Of a stretch of DNA of 64,000 bases, positions 1 to 8,760 are shown one piece after another. The notes beneath the pieces are model-generated. The model made no database searches. It worked only from the letters and a program-made list of their open reading frames with translations, and was not told where the DNA came from. Numbering within the stretch: the stretch's first letter is position 1; each line of letters starts with the position of its first letter. A program made the translations under genes and the position numbers. This stretch comes from an uncultured Eubacteriales bacterium (lineage in GTDB: Bacteria > Bacillota > Clostridia > Oscillospirales > Acutalibacteraceae), in contig CAKSHM010000002.1 in NCBI GenBank assembly GCA_934457415.1, positions 124,001 to 188,000 of the forward strand, in the 5' to 3' direction.

Positions 1-1
1 T

Positions 2-68
2 CATGCTCAATTTCAGCATGCGCCTAACTTTAGCGAGACTGTTATATATCAGGTAGGTGTAAAGAAAA
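2..68 (+). promoter_or_regulatory. Leader of the L21 operon (3' part only)
   Basis: The window starts inside the untranslated leader of rplU. A hairpin is visible: CATGCT at 2-7 pairs with AGCATG at 15-20 around a seven-base loop. The Shine-Dalgarno AGGTG at about 54-58 precedes the ATG at 69. Firmicutes often carry an L21 autoregulatory leader here, but too little is present to match it to that RNA family, so this is an inference from position. Confidence 0.4.
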
Positions 69-374
69 ATGTATGCAATTTTAGAGACAGGCGGTAAGCA
101 GTACCGCGTAGAGCAGGGCGATGTCATTTATGTTGAAAAGCTCAATGCTCAGGCTGATGAAGAGGTTACTTTCGACAAGATAGTAGCTGTAAGCAACAGA
201 ACTTTAAAGCTCGGCAAGCCTTATGTTAAGGACGCGTTCGTTAAAGGAACAGTTCTTAAAAACGGCAAGGGCAAGAAGATCAATATCTTCACTTATAAGC
301 CGAAGAAAAGCTCTTCTCGCAAAATGGGTCACAGACAGCCCTATACTAAGGTTCAGATTACCGAAATCGGCTGA
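69..374 (+). CDS. rplU: 50S ribosomal protein L21
   Basis: This is a 101-residue large-subunit protein that binds 23S rRNA. The N-terminus MYAILETGGKQYRV and the C-terminal GHRQPYTKVQI block are typical of the family, and the length is normal. It is first in a tight operon with prp, which starts 2 bases after the stop, and rpmA. This is the classic rplU-prp-rpmA arrangement of Firmicutes. Confidence 0.98.
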   Translation: MYAILETGGKQYRVEQGDVIYVEKLNAQADEEVTFDKIVAVSNRTLKLGKPYVKDAFVKGTVLKNGKGKKINIFTYKPKKSSSRKMGHRQPYTKVQITEIG

Positions 375-376
375 TT

Positions 377-694
377 ATGACCGAGGTTAAAATCTTTTTT
401 GCCGATAATGATCCCAAAGGCTTTGAGATCAGCGGCCACAGTTCAAGTAACTGTAACGACGAGGTCGGAAAGACAGTGTGCGCGGCGGTTTCATCCGCGG
501 CATATATGGCGGTAAATACCGTTACTGAAATTATAGGAGATAAGCTAAGCGCCGAGGTTGAGGACGGATTTATGTCTGTAACCTCAAATGACTTAAGCAA
601 AAGCTCGGTTTATGTTTTAAAGGGCTTTGTTCTTCATATAAAAGAGCTTTCCGAACAGTATCCAGATAAAATACGAATTATTTCGGAGGTGTAG
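377..694 (+). CDS. prp: Ribosomal-processing cysteine protease Prp
   Basis: A 105-residue member of the Prp (YsxB) family, which removes the N-terminal extension of L27 in Firmicutes before the protein joins the ribosome. The presumed catalytic pair is visible as H21 (in ISGHSSS) and C35 (in TVCAAVS). The spacing of 14 residues between them is two longer than in the Prp sequences I know, and the usual GxD before the VC is GKT here. The gene sits between rplU and rpmA, and the L27 encoded next door carries the matching cleavage motif, which supports function. The sequence differences may be lineage drift. Confidence 0.92.
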   Translation: MTEVKIFFADNDPKGFEISGHSSSNCNDEVGKTVCAAVSSAAYMAVNTVTEIIGDKLSAEVEDGFMSVTSNDLSKSSVYVLKGFVLHIKELSEQYPDKIRIISEV

Positions 695-700
695 ATCATT

Positions 701-985
701 ATGTTGAAGATAAACATTCAGTTGTTCGCTCATAAAAAAGGAATGGGCTCCACTAAGAACGGCAGAGACAGTGAGTCGAAGCGTCTCGGAGTTAAGCGCG
801 GAGACGGTCAGTTCGTTTTAGCGGGAAATATTCTTGTCAGACAGAGAGGAACTCATATTCATGCCGGCAACAATGTCGGCCGCGGCTCTGACGATACCTT
901 ATTCGCTCTTATTGACGGTAAGGTTAAATTCGAGCGTGTAGGAAGAGACCGTAAGCAGGTCAGCATCTACGCGGTAGAGCAGTAA
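701..985 (+). CDS. rpmA: 50S ribosomal protein L27 with cleavable N-terminal extension
   Basis: A 94-residue L27. The mature protein begins [15 protein letters not shown] and its flexible arm reaches the peptidyl-transferase centre. It is preceded by the extension MLKINIQLF, and the site LF/AHKKG is the known Prp cleavage motif. The ATG at 701 follows a GGAGGTG site at about 686. This is the last gene of the rplU operon, followed by a strong terminator. Confidence 0.98.
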   Translation: MLKINIQLFAHKKGMGSTKNGRDSESKRLGVKRGDGQFVLAGNILVRQRGTHIHAGNNVGRGSDDTLFALIDGKVKFERVGRDRKQVSIYAVEQ

Positions 986-1004
986 TAAATATAAGTTTTT
1001 AAGT

Positions 1005-1036
1005 CGGGCGGCAATTTTTGGGCCGCCCGTTTTTTT
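1005..1036 (+). terminator. Intrinsic terminator of rplU-prp-rpmA
   Basis: The arm CGGGCGGC at 1005-1012 pairs perfectly with GCCGCCCG at 1022-1029, followed by a run of seven T at 1030-1036. Confidence 0.93.
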
Positions 1037-1056
1037 AAATTACGGAGGAAAAGAAA

Positions 1057-1422
1057 ATGAAGGTTTGCAGAGTTTGCGGATTTGAGTGTGAGGATTCGGC
1101 GGAACTTTGTCCCGAGTGCGGAGCGGAGCTTAATGTTGAAACCGAGGAAAAAGAGGATATAATAATAGAAAATCCCGTTCTTGCGGCAAGTATCGATAAT
1201 TTCATAACAGCCGATATTTATAAGGATGTTCTTAAGGAAAACGGAATTTTGTTTTCCGAAGAGGGTGCTGATGAGGGGATTCATTTAAGATTCGGCGGTT
1301 CTATGACCGCAAGTGAAATTTTCGTTTCCAAAAATGATTTGGAGGCGGCTCAGCTGCTTTATGATGCGGTTTTAAAAACCGAGGAAGCAGATGAGGCAGA
1401 ATTTGATGAAGAGGAAATTTGA
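1057..1422 (+). CDS. Zinc-ribbon / DUF2007 domain protein
   Basis: A 121-residue acidic cytosolic protein. The N-terminus has two CxxC knuckles (CRVCGFEC and CPECGAEL, residues 4-22), a zinc ribbon. After an acidic linker, residues about 40-110 match the DUF2007 pattern (an IYKDVLKENGI helix followed by IFVSKNDLEAAQ), a small ferredoxin-like fold of unknown role sometimes called a putative signal-transducing domain. A GGAGG site precedes the ATG. Its stop overlaps the SD-to-start region of obgE, so the two are co-transcribed. No specific function can be assigned. Confidence 0.8.
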   Translation: MKVCRVCGFECEDSAELCPECGAELNVETEEKEDIIIENPVLAASIDNFITADIYKDVLKENGILFSEEGADEGIHLRFGGSMTASEIFVSKNDLEAAQLLYDAVLKTEEADEAEFDEEEI

Positions 1423-1424
1423 GC

Positions 1425-2702
1425 ATGTTTGTCGATGTGGCTAAAATCCATTTAAAGGCAGGAAACGGCGGTGATGGCGCAGTATCTTTCCATAGGGAAA
1501 AATATGTCGCCGCAGGCGGACCGGACGGGGGCGACGGAGGAAGAGGCGGCGATATTATTTTTAAGGCCGACGATAATCTTTCAACCCTTGCGGATTTCAG
1601 ATATAAAAGAAAATATTGCGCTGAAAACGGGCAAAACGGCGGTGCGGCGCGCTGCTCAGGTAAAAAAGCTCAGCCACTTTATATTTTCGTTCCCAGAGGA
1701 ACGCTTATTAAGGACGCCGAAACGGGAAGAATTATAGCCGATATTTCGGACGATACGGCAGTCACCGTCGCAAAGGGCGGAAACGGCGGCTGGGGAAACA
1801 CCCATTTTGCAACCGCCACAAGACAGGTTCCGCGTTTTGCAAAAAAAGGCAATCCGGGGGAAGAAATGGATGTCACGCTTGAGCTTAAGCTTCTTGCCGA
1901 TGTAGGACTTATAGGATTTCCGAACGTAGGAAAGTCGACTCTTATTTCGGTAGTAAGCGAGGCAAAACCAAAAATCGCCAATTATCATTTTACAACTCTT
2001 ACCCCCGTTCTCGGCGTTGTCAGATATAAAGAGGGAAATTCCTTTGTTATGGCGGATATCCCCGGTCTTATAGAGGGAGCGGGAGAGGGAGCAGGCTTAG
2101 GACATGAGTTTTTGCGCCATGTTGAGCGCTGCAGAATGCTTATTCATGTTATAGATGTTTCAGGCTCCGAGGGCAGAGACCCGATAGCGGATTTTGAGCT
2201 TATAAATAAAGAGCTTGCGGTTTTCAGTCCCGAGCTTAAAGAGCGCCCTCAAATAATCGCAGGCAATAAATGCGATCTTTGCAGTGACGAAAGGGTAGAG
2301 GAGCTTAAAAATCATTTTGAAAGCGCGGGATATAAGTTTTTCCCGATAATGGCGGCTATAAGAGAGGGTGTTGAACCGTTGCTTGACTGCGTTGCCGATA
2401 TGCTGTCAAAATTAGCGCCGATAAAAATATATGAGCCTGAAGAAAAACCGCAGGAGGACTTTGCCGATAAATCAAAGGAACGCAGCTTTGATATCAGGGT
2501 TGAGGACGGTGTCTATTTCGTCGAAAACGCACCTTGGCTACTTTCTGTTATGGAAACGATAGATCCCGATAATTATGATTCTTTGCAGTATTTTGAGAGA
2601 GTTTTAAGGTCGAGCGGTGTTATTGACGCGCTTATTAAAAACGGAATCAGCGAGGGAGACACCGTAAGCGTTTATGATATCGAATTCGATTATGTGGTGT
2701 AA
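1425..2702 (+). CDS. obgE: GTPase ObgE/CgtA
   Basis: A 425-residue Obg GTPase, a factor in late 50S assembly and the stringent response. The domain order is canonical: glycine-rich Obg domain (residues 1-158, many GGxGGxGG repeats), G domain (GFPNVGKSTLI, DIPGLIEGA, NKCD), and a C-terminal OCT domain. I chose the ATG at 1425 because the AGAGGAAA site at about 1410 is correctly spaced; an in-frame TTG at 1419 is less likely. It is coupled to the DUF2007 gene upstream and mrnC downstream. Confidence 0.97.
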   Translation: MFVDVAKIHLKAGNGGDGAVSFHREKYVAAGGPDGGDGGRGGDIIFKADDNLSTLADFRYKRKYCAENGQNGGAARCSGKKAQPLYIFVPRGTLIKDAETGRIIADISDDTAVTVAKGGNGGWGNTHFATATRQVPRFAKKGNPGEEMDVTLELKLLADVGLIGFPNVGKSTLISVVSEAKPKIANYHFTTLTPVLGVVRYKEGNSFVMADIPGLIEGAGEGAGLGHEFLRHVERCRMLIHVIDVSGSEGRDPIADFELINKELAVFSPELKERPQIIAGNKCDLCSDERVEELKNHFESAGYKFFPIMAAIREGVEPLLDCVADMLSKLAPIKIYEPEEKPQEDFADKSKERSFDIRVEDGVYFVENAPWLLSVMETIDPDNYDSLQYFERVLRSSGVIDALIKNGISEGDTVSVYDIEFDYVV

Positions 2703-2705
2703 AAA

Positions 2706-3083
2706 ATGGAAAAGTGTGAGCTTTTAAGTCCGTCCGTGCTTGCCTTTGTGGGGGACGCGGTTTACGGTCTGCTCGTAAGAGAGCATATAGCTAAGATAAA
2801 CAGGCCGTCAAAGGACCTGCATTCGCTTTCCGTAAAATGGGTCAGCGCTCCGGCGCAGAATAAGGCTTACGGGATAATTAAACCTATGCTTACCGAAAGC
2901 GAGGAAGAAATTTTTAAGCGCGGCAGAAATTTTCATACCGGAAACATTCCGAAAAACGCCACCTCTAAGGAATATCACACCGCAACAGGTCTTGAATGTC
3001 TTTTCGGCTTTTTGCATCTTTCAGGCAAAAAGGAAAGAATAAATGAGCTTTTTGAAATAATAGCCGAAAATCATGAGGAATAA
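2706..3083 (+). CDS. mrnC: Mini-ribonuclease 3 (Mini-III)
   Basis: A 125-residue protein with only an RNase III catalytic domain and no dsRNA-binding domain. In Bacillus the family trims the ends of 23S rRNA. Family blocks are visible: AFVGDAVYGLLVRE with the catalytic Asp, the RGRN motif, the PKNAT segment, and LECLFGFLHL with the second acidic residue. Genes for this enzyme usually lie beside cysS; here it follows obgE by 3 bases, so both belong to one ribosome-maturation operon. Confidence 0.93.
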   Translation: MEKCELLSPSVLAFVGDAVYGLLVREHIAKINRPSKDLHSLSVKWVSAPAQNKAYGIIKPMLTESEEEIFKRGRNFHTGNIPKNATSKEYHTATGLECLFGFLHLSGKKERINELFEIIAENHEE

Positions 3084-3247
3084 TATAAAATTAAAAGGGC
3101 ATATATTTGATTAAATGTGTGCATGACGGCACAAAAACTTAATAAAGATTCTTTTAAGTCTAATGTCTGCCTTCTTGATTTTCAATATTTTAAAATTGTA
3201 TTGTCTAAGACAGCAAAGAGAATAATAAGAGAATATAAATAAAAACC

Positions 3248-3299
3248 GCCGCGACAATTGCGTTAAGTATCGCAATTGCCGCGGCATGAATTTTTTAAT
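3248..3299. terminator. Convergent terminator between mrnC and the 95-aa gene
   Basis: The arms at 3248-3262 and 3271-3285 form a 15-bp stem with one mismatch around an eight-base loop. T follows on the plus strand (3290-3296), and A precedes it at 3241-3245, giving T on the minus strand, so it can serve both convergent transcripts. In the 160 bases before it (3084-3247) I see nothing. Confidence 0.85.
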
Positions 3300-3587
3300 T
3301 TAATTTTCCTTTAAAGCCCTTTCAAGCCATGTAAAGCCTAAATCGAGAGCGTCAAACAAGGTTGATTTGGTGCTTTCTTTTTTTATGCGGTTTTTCATTA
3401 AAAGGTCGGTATTCGAATCGAGAAGCTGCACGCTTACCTTGTCGGCAATTTCGAGCGTCCCGTCCTTTTTGCTTGAAAGAATTTCAAATCTTACCACATA
3501 TTTTTCAGCCATATCTCCGTAATAAATCTCGTTGTCTTTTCTTACGAGCGGCTTACACTTATAGGTAAGAAATTTTGTTTCTGCCAT
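3300..3587 (-). CDS. Small conserved protein of unknown function
   Basis: A 95-residue soluble protein that I do not recognise. It is mostly predicted beta strand in the first 60 residues, with a C-terminal helix (TLFDALDLGFTWLERALKEN). There are no signal peptide, membrane segments or metal motifs. It lies 24 bases downstream of the 88-aa gene in the same orientation, with an AGGAGCT site before the ATG, so the two form a two-gene operon. Confidence 0.72.
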   Translation of the reverse strand: MAETKFLTYKCKPLVRKDNEIYYGDMAEKYVVRFEILSSKKDGTLEIADKVSVQLLDSNTDLLMKNRIKKESTKSTLFDALDLGFTWLERALKEN

Positions 3588-3611
3588 TATATTTTTCAGC
3601 TCCTAAAATGA

Positions 3612-3878
3612 TCAGTCTTTCTTTTCGGGTATTTCACCGTAAAGGTTGTATCTGAAAAGTATAGTCTCATCGTCGGGATTGGTGCAGCGGATAGTAGCCT
3701 TGCCTATTTCCGGATTAGTAAGAATATTGCTGAGTCCTATCATCTGACAGAGACGGGATTTAAGGTTTAAGGAATCTCCCTCGTCTGTTTCAAGATAAAC
3801 ATCGCCCTTGCACTGGTCGACTGCTTTTATAAATCCTTCAAAATCAAGATTGTGAACCTGTATTTTTCCGTTATCCAT
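3612..3878 (-). CDS. Small conserved clostridial protein
   Basis: An 88-residue soluble protein with the blocks KIQVHNLDFEGFIKAVD, KLNLKS-like LNLKSRLCQMIGL and ETILFRYNLYGE. Very similar small proteins are common in Clostridia; I recall database entries that label them 'polyA polymerase', which nothing in this sequence supports. It has a good AAGGAGGAG site at 3886-3894 and its own promoter. Function unknown. Confidence 0.78.
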   Translation of the reverse strand: MDNGKIQVHNLDFEGFIKAVDQCKGDVYLETDEGDSLNLKSRLCQMIGLSNILTNPEIGKATIRCTNPDDETILFRYNLYGEIPEKKD

Positions 3879-3909
3879 ATTTATTCTCCTCCTTACGTTT
3901 TATATTTAA

Positions 3910-3938
3910 AGTATAATCTATACACAAAAATATGTCAA
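3910..3938 (-). promoter_or_regulatory. Sigma-A promoter of the 88-aa/95-aa operon
   Basis: On the minus strand the -35 is TTGACA (3938-3933) and the -10 is TATACT (3915-3910), with a 17-bp spacer. Confidence 0.85.
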
Positions 3939-3982
3939 GAGGGTACTTTTTTGAAAGTTTAGCTTAAAAATGCTTTTTTGTG

Positions 3983-4017
3983 TTGACATTTGTCGGTTTT
4001 TTCTTTAAAATTATAAT
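3983..4017 (+). promoter_or_regulatory. Sigma-A promoter of glyS
   Basis: TTGACA at 3983-3988 and TAAAAT at 4006-4011, with a 17-bp spacer. A perfect TATAAT overlaps at 4012-4017 but is 23 bp from the -35. Transcription should start near 4018, which rules out the ATG at 4020 as the glyS start. Confidence 0.85.
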
Positions 4018-4049
4018 GTATGAATATGATTTTCGGAGGAAAAAGGTCA

Positions 4050-5441
4050 ATGGATAATTCGCAAAAAACTATGGATATGATAGTAAATCTTGCTAAGGGT
4101 AGAGGATTTTTGTTCCCCGGAAGTGAAATTTACGGCGGACTTGCAAATGCTTGGGATTACGGTCCGCTCGGAGTCGAATTCAAAAATAATATCAAGCGTG
4201 TTTGGTGGAAGAAATTCGTTCAGGAAAGCCCCTATAATGTAGGGCTTGACAGCGCTATTCTTATGAATTCGCAGGTTTGGCAGGCTTCGGGCCATTTAGG
4301 CGGATTTTCAGACCCCTTAATGGATTGCCGCCAGTGCAAGACCAGACACCGTGCGGATAAGCTTATCGAGGATTATGCCGCACAGAACGGTTTAAGTGAT
4401 AATCCTGCCTCAATGAGCGATGAAGAAATGATGAATTATATTAAAGAGCATCATATCGCATGTCCCTCCTGCGGAGCGCACGATTTTACGGATATCAGAA
4501 AATTCAATCTTATGTTTAAGACCTTTCAGGGCGTAACCGAGGATAATACTTCTACGCTTTATCTCCGTCCCGAAACCGCTCAGGGAATTTTCGTAAACTT
4601 TAAAAATATTCAGCGCACAACAAGAAAGAAGCTTCCTTTCGGCGTAGGTCAGATAGGAAAATCCTTCAGAAATGAAATAACCCCCGGAAACTTTATCTTC
4701 AGAATCCGTGAATTCGAACAGATGGAGCTGGAATTCTTCTGTAAACCGGGAACTGACCTTGAATGGTTCGATTATTGGCGTTCCTTCTGCCGCGATTGGC
4801 TTTTAAATCTCGGAATGGACGAAAAGTCACTGAGACTTCGCGACCACGATAAAGATGAGCTTTGCTTCTATTCTAAGGCTACAACCGACTTCGAGTTCCT
4901 TTTCCCGTTCGGGTGGGGCGAGCTTTGGGGAGTTGCAGACAGAACAGATTATGACCTTTCTCAGCATGCGAAGTTCTCAGGCGAGCCTATGGAATATTTT
5001 GATGCCGAGACAAATGAAAAATTTGTTCCCTATGTAATCGAGCCGTCCCTCGGTGCGGACCGCGTTGCGCTTGCTTTCCTTTGCAACGCTTATGACGAGG
5101 AGATTGACGAAAAGGGCGAAAAGAGGATCGTTTTAAGGCTTCACCCTGCCCTTGCCCCGTTTAAAGCAGCGGTTCTTCCGCTTTCTAAAAAGCTTTCTGA
5201 CAAGGCTGTTGAAATCAAAAATGAGCTTTCAAAGTATTTCAGTGTTGATTTTGATGACGCCGGCTCTATCGGTAAGCGTTACCGCAGAGAGGACGAGATA
5301 GGAACGCCCCTTTGCATCACCTATGACTTTGACTCTGAAAACGATAACTGCGTTACCGTTCGCGACAGAGACACAATGGAGCAGGTAAGAATACCAATAA
5401 ATGAGCTTAAGGCTTATATTGAAAAAACAGTTGAATTTTAA
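4050..5441 (+). CDS. glyS: Glycine--tRNA ligase, dimeric (eukaryote-like) type
   Basis: A 463-residue class II synthetase of the alpha2 type that charges tRNA-Gly; it is not the alpha/beta (GlyQ/GlyS) type. Visible are [14 protein letters not shown] at the N-terminus, a CxxC pair that may bind zinc (CRQCKT near residue 96), motif 2 with FRNEITP, motif 3 with [11 protein letters not shown] (about 332-345), and a C-terminal anticodon-binding domain. The ATG at 4050 is preceded by GGAGGA at 4035-4040; the upstream ATG at 4020 lies at the transcription start. Confidence 0.97.
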   Translation: MDNSQKTMDMIVNLAKGRGFLFPGSEIYGGLANAWDYGPLGVEFKNNIKRVWWKKFVQESPYNVGLDSAILMNSQVWQASGHLGGFSDPLMDCRQCKTRHRADKLIEDYAAQNGLSDNPASMSDEEMMNYIKEHHIACPSCGAHDFTDIRKFNLMFKTFQGVTEDNTSTLYLRPETAQGIFVNFKNIQRTTRKKLPFGVGQIGKSFRNEITPGNFIFRIREFEQMELEFFCKPGTDLEWFDYWRSFCRDWLLNLGMDEKSLRLRDHDKDELCFYSKATTDFEFLFPFGWGELWGVADRTDYDLSQHAKFSGEPMEYFDAETNEKFVPYVIEPSLGADRVALAFLCNAYDEEIDEKGEKRIVLRLHPALAPFKAAVLPLSKKLSDKAVEIKNELSKYFSVDFDDAGSIGKRYRREDEIGTPLCITYDFDSENDNCVTVRDRDTMEQVRIPINELKAYIEKTVEF

Positions 5442-5463
5442 AAAGCTTTTTGGAGGATATTAA

Positions 5464-7212
5464 ATGGCCGCAGAAATACTATCCATGGTGGCAATGCTCC
5501 TCGGCGGACTTACATTCTTTCTTTTCGGAATGAGCGTAATGTCCGGCGGTCTTGAGCAAATGGCGGGCGGCGGACTTGAACGCACGCTGAAAATGGTAAC
5601 CGGCAATGACTTTTTAGGATTTTCCGTGGGAGCGGGAATAACGGTTGCCATCCAGTCCTCTTCTGCGATGACAGTTATGCTCGTCGGACTTGTAAACTCG
5701 GGAATTCTTGCCTTTGAAGAAACCTTCGGCATGATAATGGGTTCGCATGTCGGCACAACGCTTACTGCGTGGATATTAACGCTTAATTCAAATACGGGAA
5801 GCAATTTTTGGATGGTGCTTTTAAAGCCTATGACCTTTGCCCCGATATTTGCGTTTATCGGCATTGCAGTGAGCATGCTTTCGAAAAATGATAAGAAGCA
5901 GAAATTAGGCGAAATATTTATAGGTTTTGCTATTTTAATGGCAGGAATGAATATGATGAGCGATTCAATGGCGGATGTCAAGCAGTATTCAAGTGTTTTA
6001 ACTGCCTTTTCAAAATCACCTGCGCTTGCATTTTTAGTTTCAACGCTGTTTACGGGCATTATTCAGTCCTCGGCTGCTACTGTAGCCATTGTTCAGGCAC
6101 TTGCGTTTTCTGTAGGCCTTGATTACAGAGCGGCAATTCCGCTTATAATAGGTGCCAATATCGGCACATGTATGACAGCATTTATATCGAGTATAGGAAC
6201 GAATAAAAACGCAAAGCGCGTTGTTGCCATGCATGTTTATACTAATGCTATCGGCGGCATATTATGTATGATAGCAATGTATATCGCAATGTTCATCTCT
6301 CCCGAGCTTATGACACCGAAAATCTCAATGATCGGCGTTGCGGTAATTCATTCGCTGTTTAATATTATAAATACTATTTTCTTTGTTCCTTTTAAAAAAC
6401 CTCTTATAAATCTTTGCAGAAAGACCATTAAGAGCGATAATACAAAGACACATGAGGTATTCCTTGACGAGAGAATTTTCAATAATACCCCTCTTGCTAT
6501 ATCAGAATGCCGCCGTCTTGTGAATGAAATGGCGTCCTATGCCAGAAACGCACTCATGATTTCGCTTGAAATGATAAATAAGTATGAGCAGTCAAAGGCG
6601 CAGTATGTTAAGGAAATAGAAGCTTTGACCGATAAATATGAGGATAAATTAAGCACTTATCTTGTTAAAATCAGCAGTAATGAGCTTACGGTTGCCGAGT
6701 CGCATGAGGTAGGCAGAATGATTCATTCATTAAGCGATTTCGAAAGAATTGCCGACCATGCGCTGAATATCAGCAAGGTTTCTGAGGAGATAAGCACAAA
6801 AAAGATTGTTTTTTCGGACGAGGCAACGAATGAACTTAAAACCTTGGAAGCTGCTCTTATCGAAATAGTAAATATGTCATTTGACTCATTTACGGATGAC
6901 GATACCGAAATGGCGTCTCATGTCGAGCCGCTTGAACAGGTTATCGATAAGCTTAAGGATGAGCTTACCTCGCGTCATGTCGAGCGCTTGCAGACAGGTA
7001 AATGCACAATTCAGCTGGGATTTGTTTTTTCCGATATTCTTACAAATTTTGAAAGAATTTCAGACCATTGCTCAAATATTGCGGTCTGCACCTTGCAGCT
7101 TCATTCCTCTAAGCTTGACGCACATAAATTTCTGCGCAAATTCAAGGCCGCTAATAATACGGAGTTTAAAGATGAGTATAAATTATATGCGGATAAATAT
7201 ACTCTTAATTAG
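5464..7212 (+). CDS. Na+/phosphate cotransporter family protein with PhoU-like C-terminus
   Basis: A 582-residue membrane protein of the NptA/YjbB type. Residues 1-315 hold two inverted repeats of transmembrane helices, each with the signature motif: QSSSAMTV (about residue 63) and QSSAATVA (about 200). Residues about 335-560 are soluble and helical, with the PhoU-like pattern DFERIADHALN and NFERISDHCSN. Members move phosphate with sodium, though some export it; direction cannot be told from sequence. It starts after a GGAGG site and is followed 11 bases later by the amidase gene. Confidence 0.93.
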   Translation: MAAEILSMVAMLLGGLTFFLFGMSVMSGGLEQMAGGGLERTLKMVTGNDFLGFSVGAGITVAIQSSSAMTVMLVGLVNSGILAFEETFGMIMGSHVGTTLTAWILTLNSNTGSNFWMVLLKPMTFAPIFAFIGIAVSMLSKNDKKQKLGEIFIGFAILMAGMNMMSDSMADVKQYSSVLTAFSKSPALAFLVSTLFTGIIQSSAATVAIVQALAFSVGLDYRAAIPLIIGANIGTCMTAFISSIGTNKNAKRVVAMHVYTNAIGGILCMIAMYIAMFISPELMTPKISMIGVAVIHSLFNIINTIFFVPFKKPLINLCRKTIKSDNTKTHEVFLDERIFNNTPLAISECRRLVNEMASYARNALMISLEMINKYEQSKAQYVKEIEALTDKYEDKLSTYLVKISSNELTVAESHEVGRMIHSLSDFERIADHALNISKVSEEISTKKIVFSDEATNELKTLEAALIEIVNMSFDSFTDDDTEMASHVEPLEQVIDKLKDELTSRHVERLQTGKCTIQLGFVFSDILTNFERISDHCSNIAVCTLQLHSSKLDAHKFLRKFKAANNTEFKDEYKLYADKYTLN

Positions 7213-7223
7213 GCGGTAACTAT

Positions 7224-8648
7224 ATGAAGCGAAAGAAAAAAATAATTTTAATTTCGTCGGTTTCGGCTGTTGCACTTGTTGCGGCAGCCTTTTGCGTATT
7301 TTTTGTTTTAAAAAACACTCATAAAAAAAATCAAACAAAAAATGTCGGTGCAAAAGTCTCTTCGGAAGAAATTCCTTCTTCAAAGGTTACTTCGTCGGAA
7401 ATTTTATCTTCCTCAAAGCCGGCTGTTTCTCAGCCGCAGATTGCCGAAATAGTCGAGGAAAATGCAGAAACCTTTTACGGCAGCACAACTGATGATTTAA
7501 CCCGTCCTACCAACAATTATCTGCCCAAAGGAACGGTGGACTATATAACAGGGTCCTTGAACGCAAACGGCTGCAGCTATTATAAGCTCAACTGCGGCAG
7601 AAGGGTTTATATAAAAAGAATTATAAAGCCTCAGGGCTCCTATATCGAAACGTCCAAGGCATATACGGGTACCCTGCCCGACCATAACGAAATAAGACTT
7701 GCCTCACTCAGCGAGGGCAGTAAAACCGAAATAGTTTTTAATACTTTATATAAGGCGCCGTTTTTCCTTGACCTATATCCGCAAAAATATACTAATCCTG
7801 CGTCTCAGGATTATACTGTTACAAATACGACTTACGAATATGTTGAGATCAAATTTTGCTATGCTTCGGTTTTTGAAGGCGAAATAAGCTTTTCACAAAA
7901 CAATCCGCTTTTTTCTAAGTTTGAAATTGTTTCGGGCGCTCCCGATTATACTGTCAGACTGTATCTTAAGAAAAAAGGCGCTTTTTACGGGTGGGACGCT
8001 TATTACAACGATTCGGGTCAGCTTGTTTTATCATTTAAACATCCGAAATCGGCAATTCCTGCGGATAATGATTTAGGAGCGGATCTTACGGGAATTAAAA
8101 TCCTTGTAGATGCCGGACACGGCGGAAAGGACTGCGGAGCAATTGCAGGTGACGGTACTGCCGAATCCGAAAGAAACCTTACGCTCAGTACAAAAATTGC
8201 GGGGATTTTAAAAAACGCGGGGGCAACGGTTTATATGACAAGAACCTCCGACACCTATTTGCTTTCTCCAGAAAGAACTGCTATATACAGAAAATATGAA
8301 CCTGATCTGCTTATATCCGTTCATCATGACTCCTCGGTAAATTCAAACTTTAACGGCTACGGCGCTTTCTATTCCACTCCGTTTTCACAGTCACTGGCGA
8401 AGGCTGTTTATTTAAGAAATCTTGAAACCGGAATTTATTCGTCTGAGGGGCAAAGCAGAACTCAGCTTGCATGGCATTATTTTTATATGGTAAGAATGCC
8501 GTTCTGTCCGTCTTTACTGTCGGAAAACGGATATTTAAGTAATGAATATGACCTGACTTCTATTAAATCGGATGAGGCAAATAATAAAAAAGCCCTTGCA
8601 ATAGCAAGGGGAACGGCAGACTGGCTTTTGAGTGTAGGGAGAGAATAA
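7224..8648 (+). CDS. N-acetylmuramoyl-L-alanine amidase (Amidase_3), membrane-anchored
   Basis: A 474-residue envelope protein. Residues 8-28 form a signal anchor, followed by a Ser/Thr-rich linker and a long middle region (about 75-285) that I do not recognise. The C-terminal Amidase_3 domain starts at about 292 with ILVDAGHGGKDCGA, and the zinc ligands are visible: the His in DAGHGG, the Glu in ESERN and the His in SVHHDSS, with a later Glu in LSENGYLSN. It cleaves the bond between muramic acid and the stem peptide. A hairpin terminator follows. Confidence 0.92.
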   Translation: MKRKKKIILISSVSAVALVAAAFCVFFVLKNTHKKNQTKNVGAKVSSEEIPSSKVTSSEILSSSKPAVSQPQIAEIVEENAETFYGSTTDDLTRPTNNYLPKGTVDYITGSLNANGCSYYKLNCGRRVYIKRIIKPQGSYIETSKAYTGTLPDHNEIRLASLSEGSKTEIVFNTLYKAPFFLDLYPQKYTNPASQDYTVTNTTYEYVEIKFCYASVFEGEISFSQNNPLFSKFEIVSGAPDYTVRLYLKKKGAFYGWDAYYNDSGQLVLSFKHPKSAIPADNDLGADLTGIKILVDAGHGGKDCGAIAGDGTAESERNLTLSTKIAGILKNAGATVYMTRTSDTYLLSPERTAIYRKYEPDLLISVHHDSSVNSNFNGYGAFYSTPFSQSLAKAVYLRNLETGIYSSEGQSRTQLAWHYFYMVRMPFCPSLLSENGYLSNEYDLTSIKSDEANNKKALAIARGTADWLLSVGRE

Positions 8649-8693
8649 TTGAAAATAAGAGGAGAAGCAAAATTCTCTTTTATCTTTTCATTG

Positions 8694-8732
8694 GAAACGG
8701 CAATCTTCTTTCGAAAATTGCCGTTTCTTTTT
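8694..8732 (+). terminator. Terminator after the amidase gene
   Basis: GAAACGGCAAT at 8694-8704 pairs perfectly with ATTGCCGTTTC at 8717-8727, followed by five T. Confidence 0.9.
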
Positions 8733-8760
8733 GGCTTGTGGGTGCAATTAAGATACCTAT

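Noticed and set aside
4020..4049. Ten-residue longer GlyRS starting at 4020
   Set aside because: The codon overlaps the predicted transcription start and has no Shine-Dalgarno; the ATG at 4050 has GGAGGA at the right distance.
5460..6059. A 199-codon open frame on the minus strand
   Set aside because: It lies fully antisense to the Na/Pi cotransporter, has no Shine-Dalgarno and its composition follows from the hydrophobic codons of the real gene.
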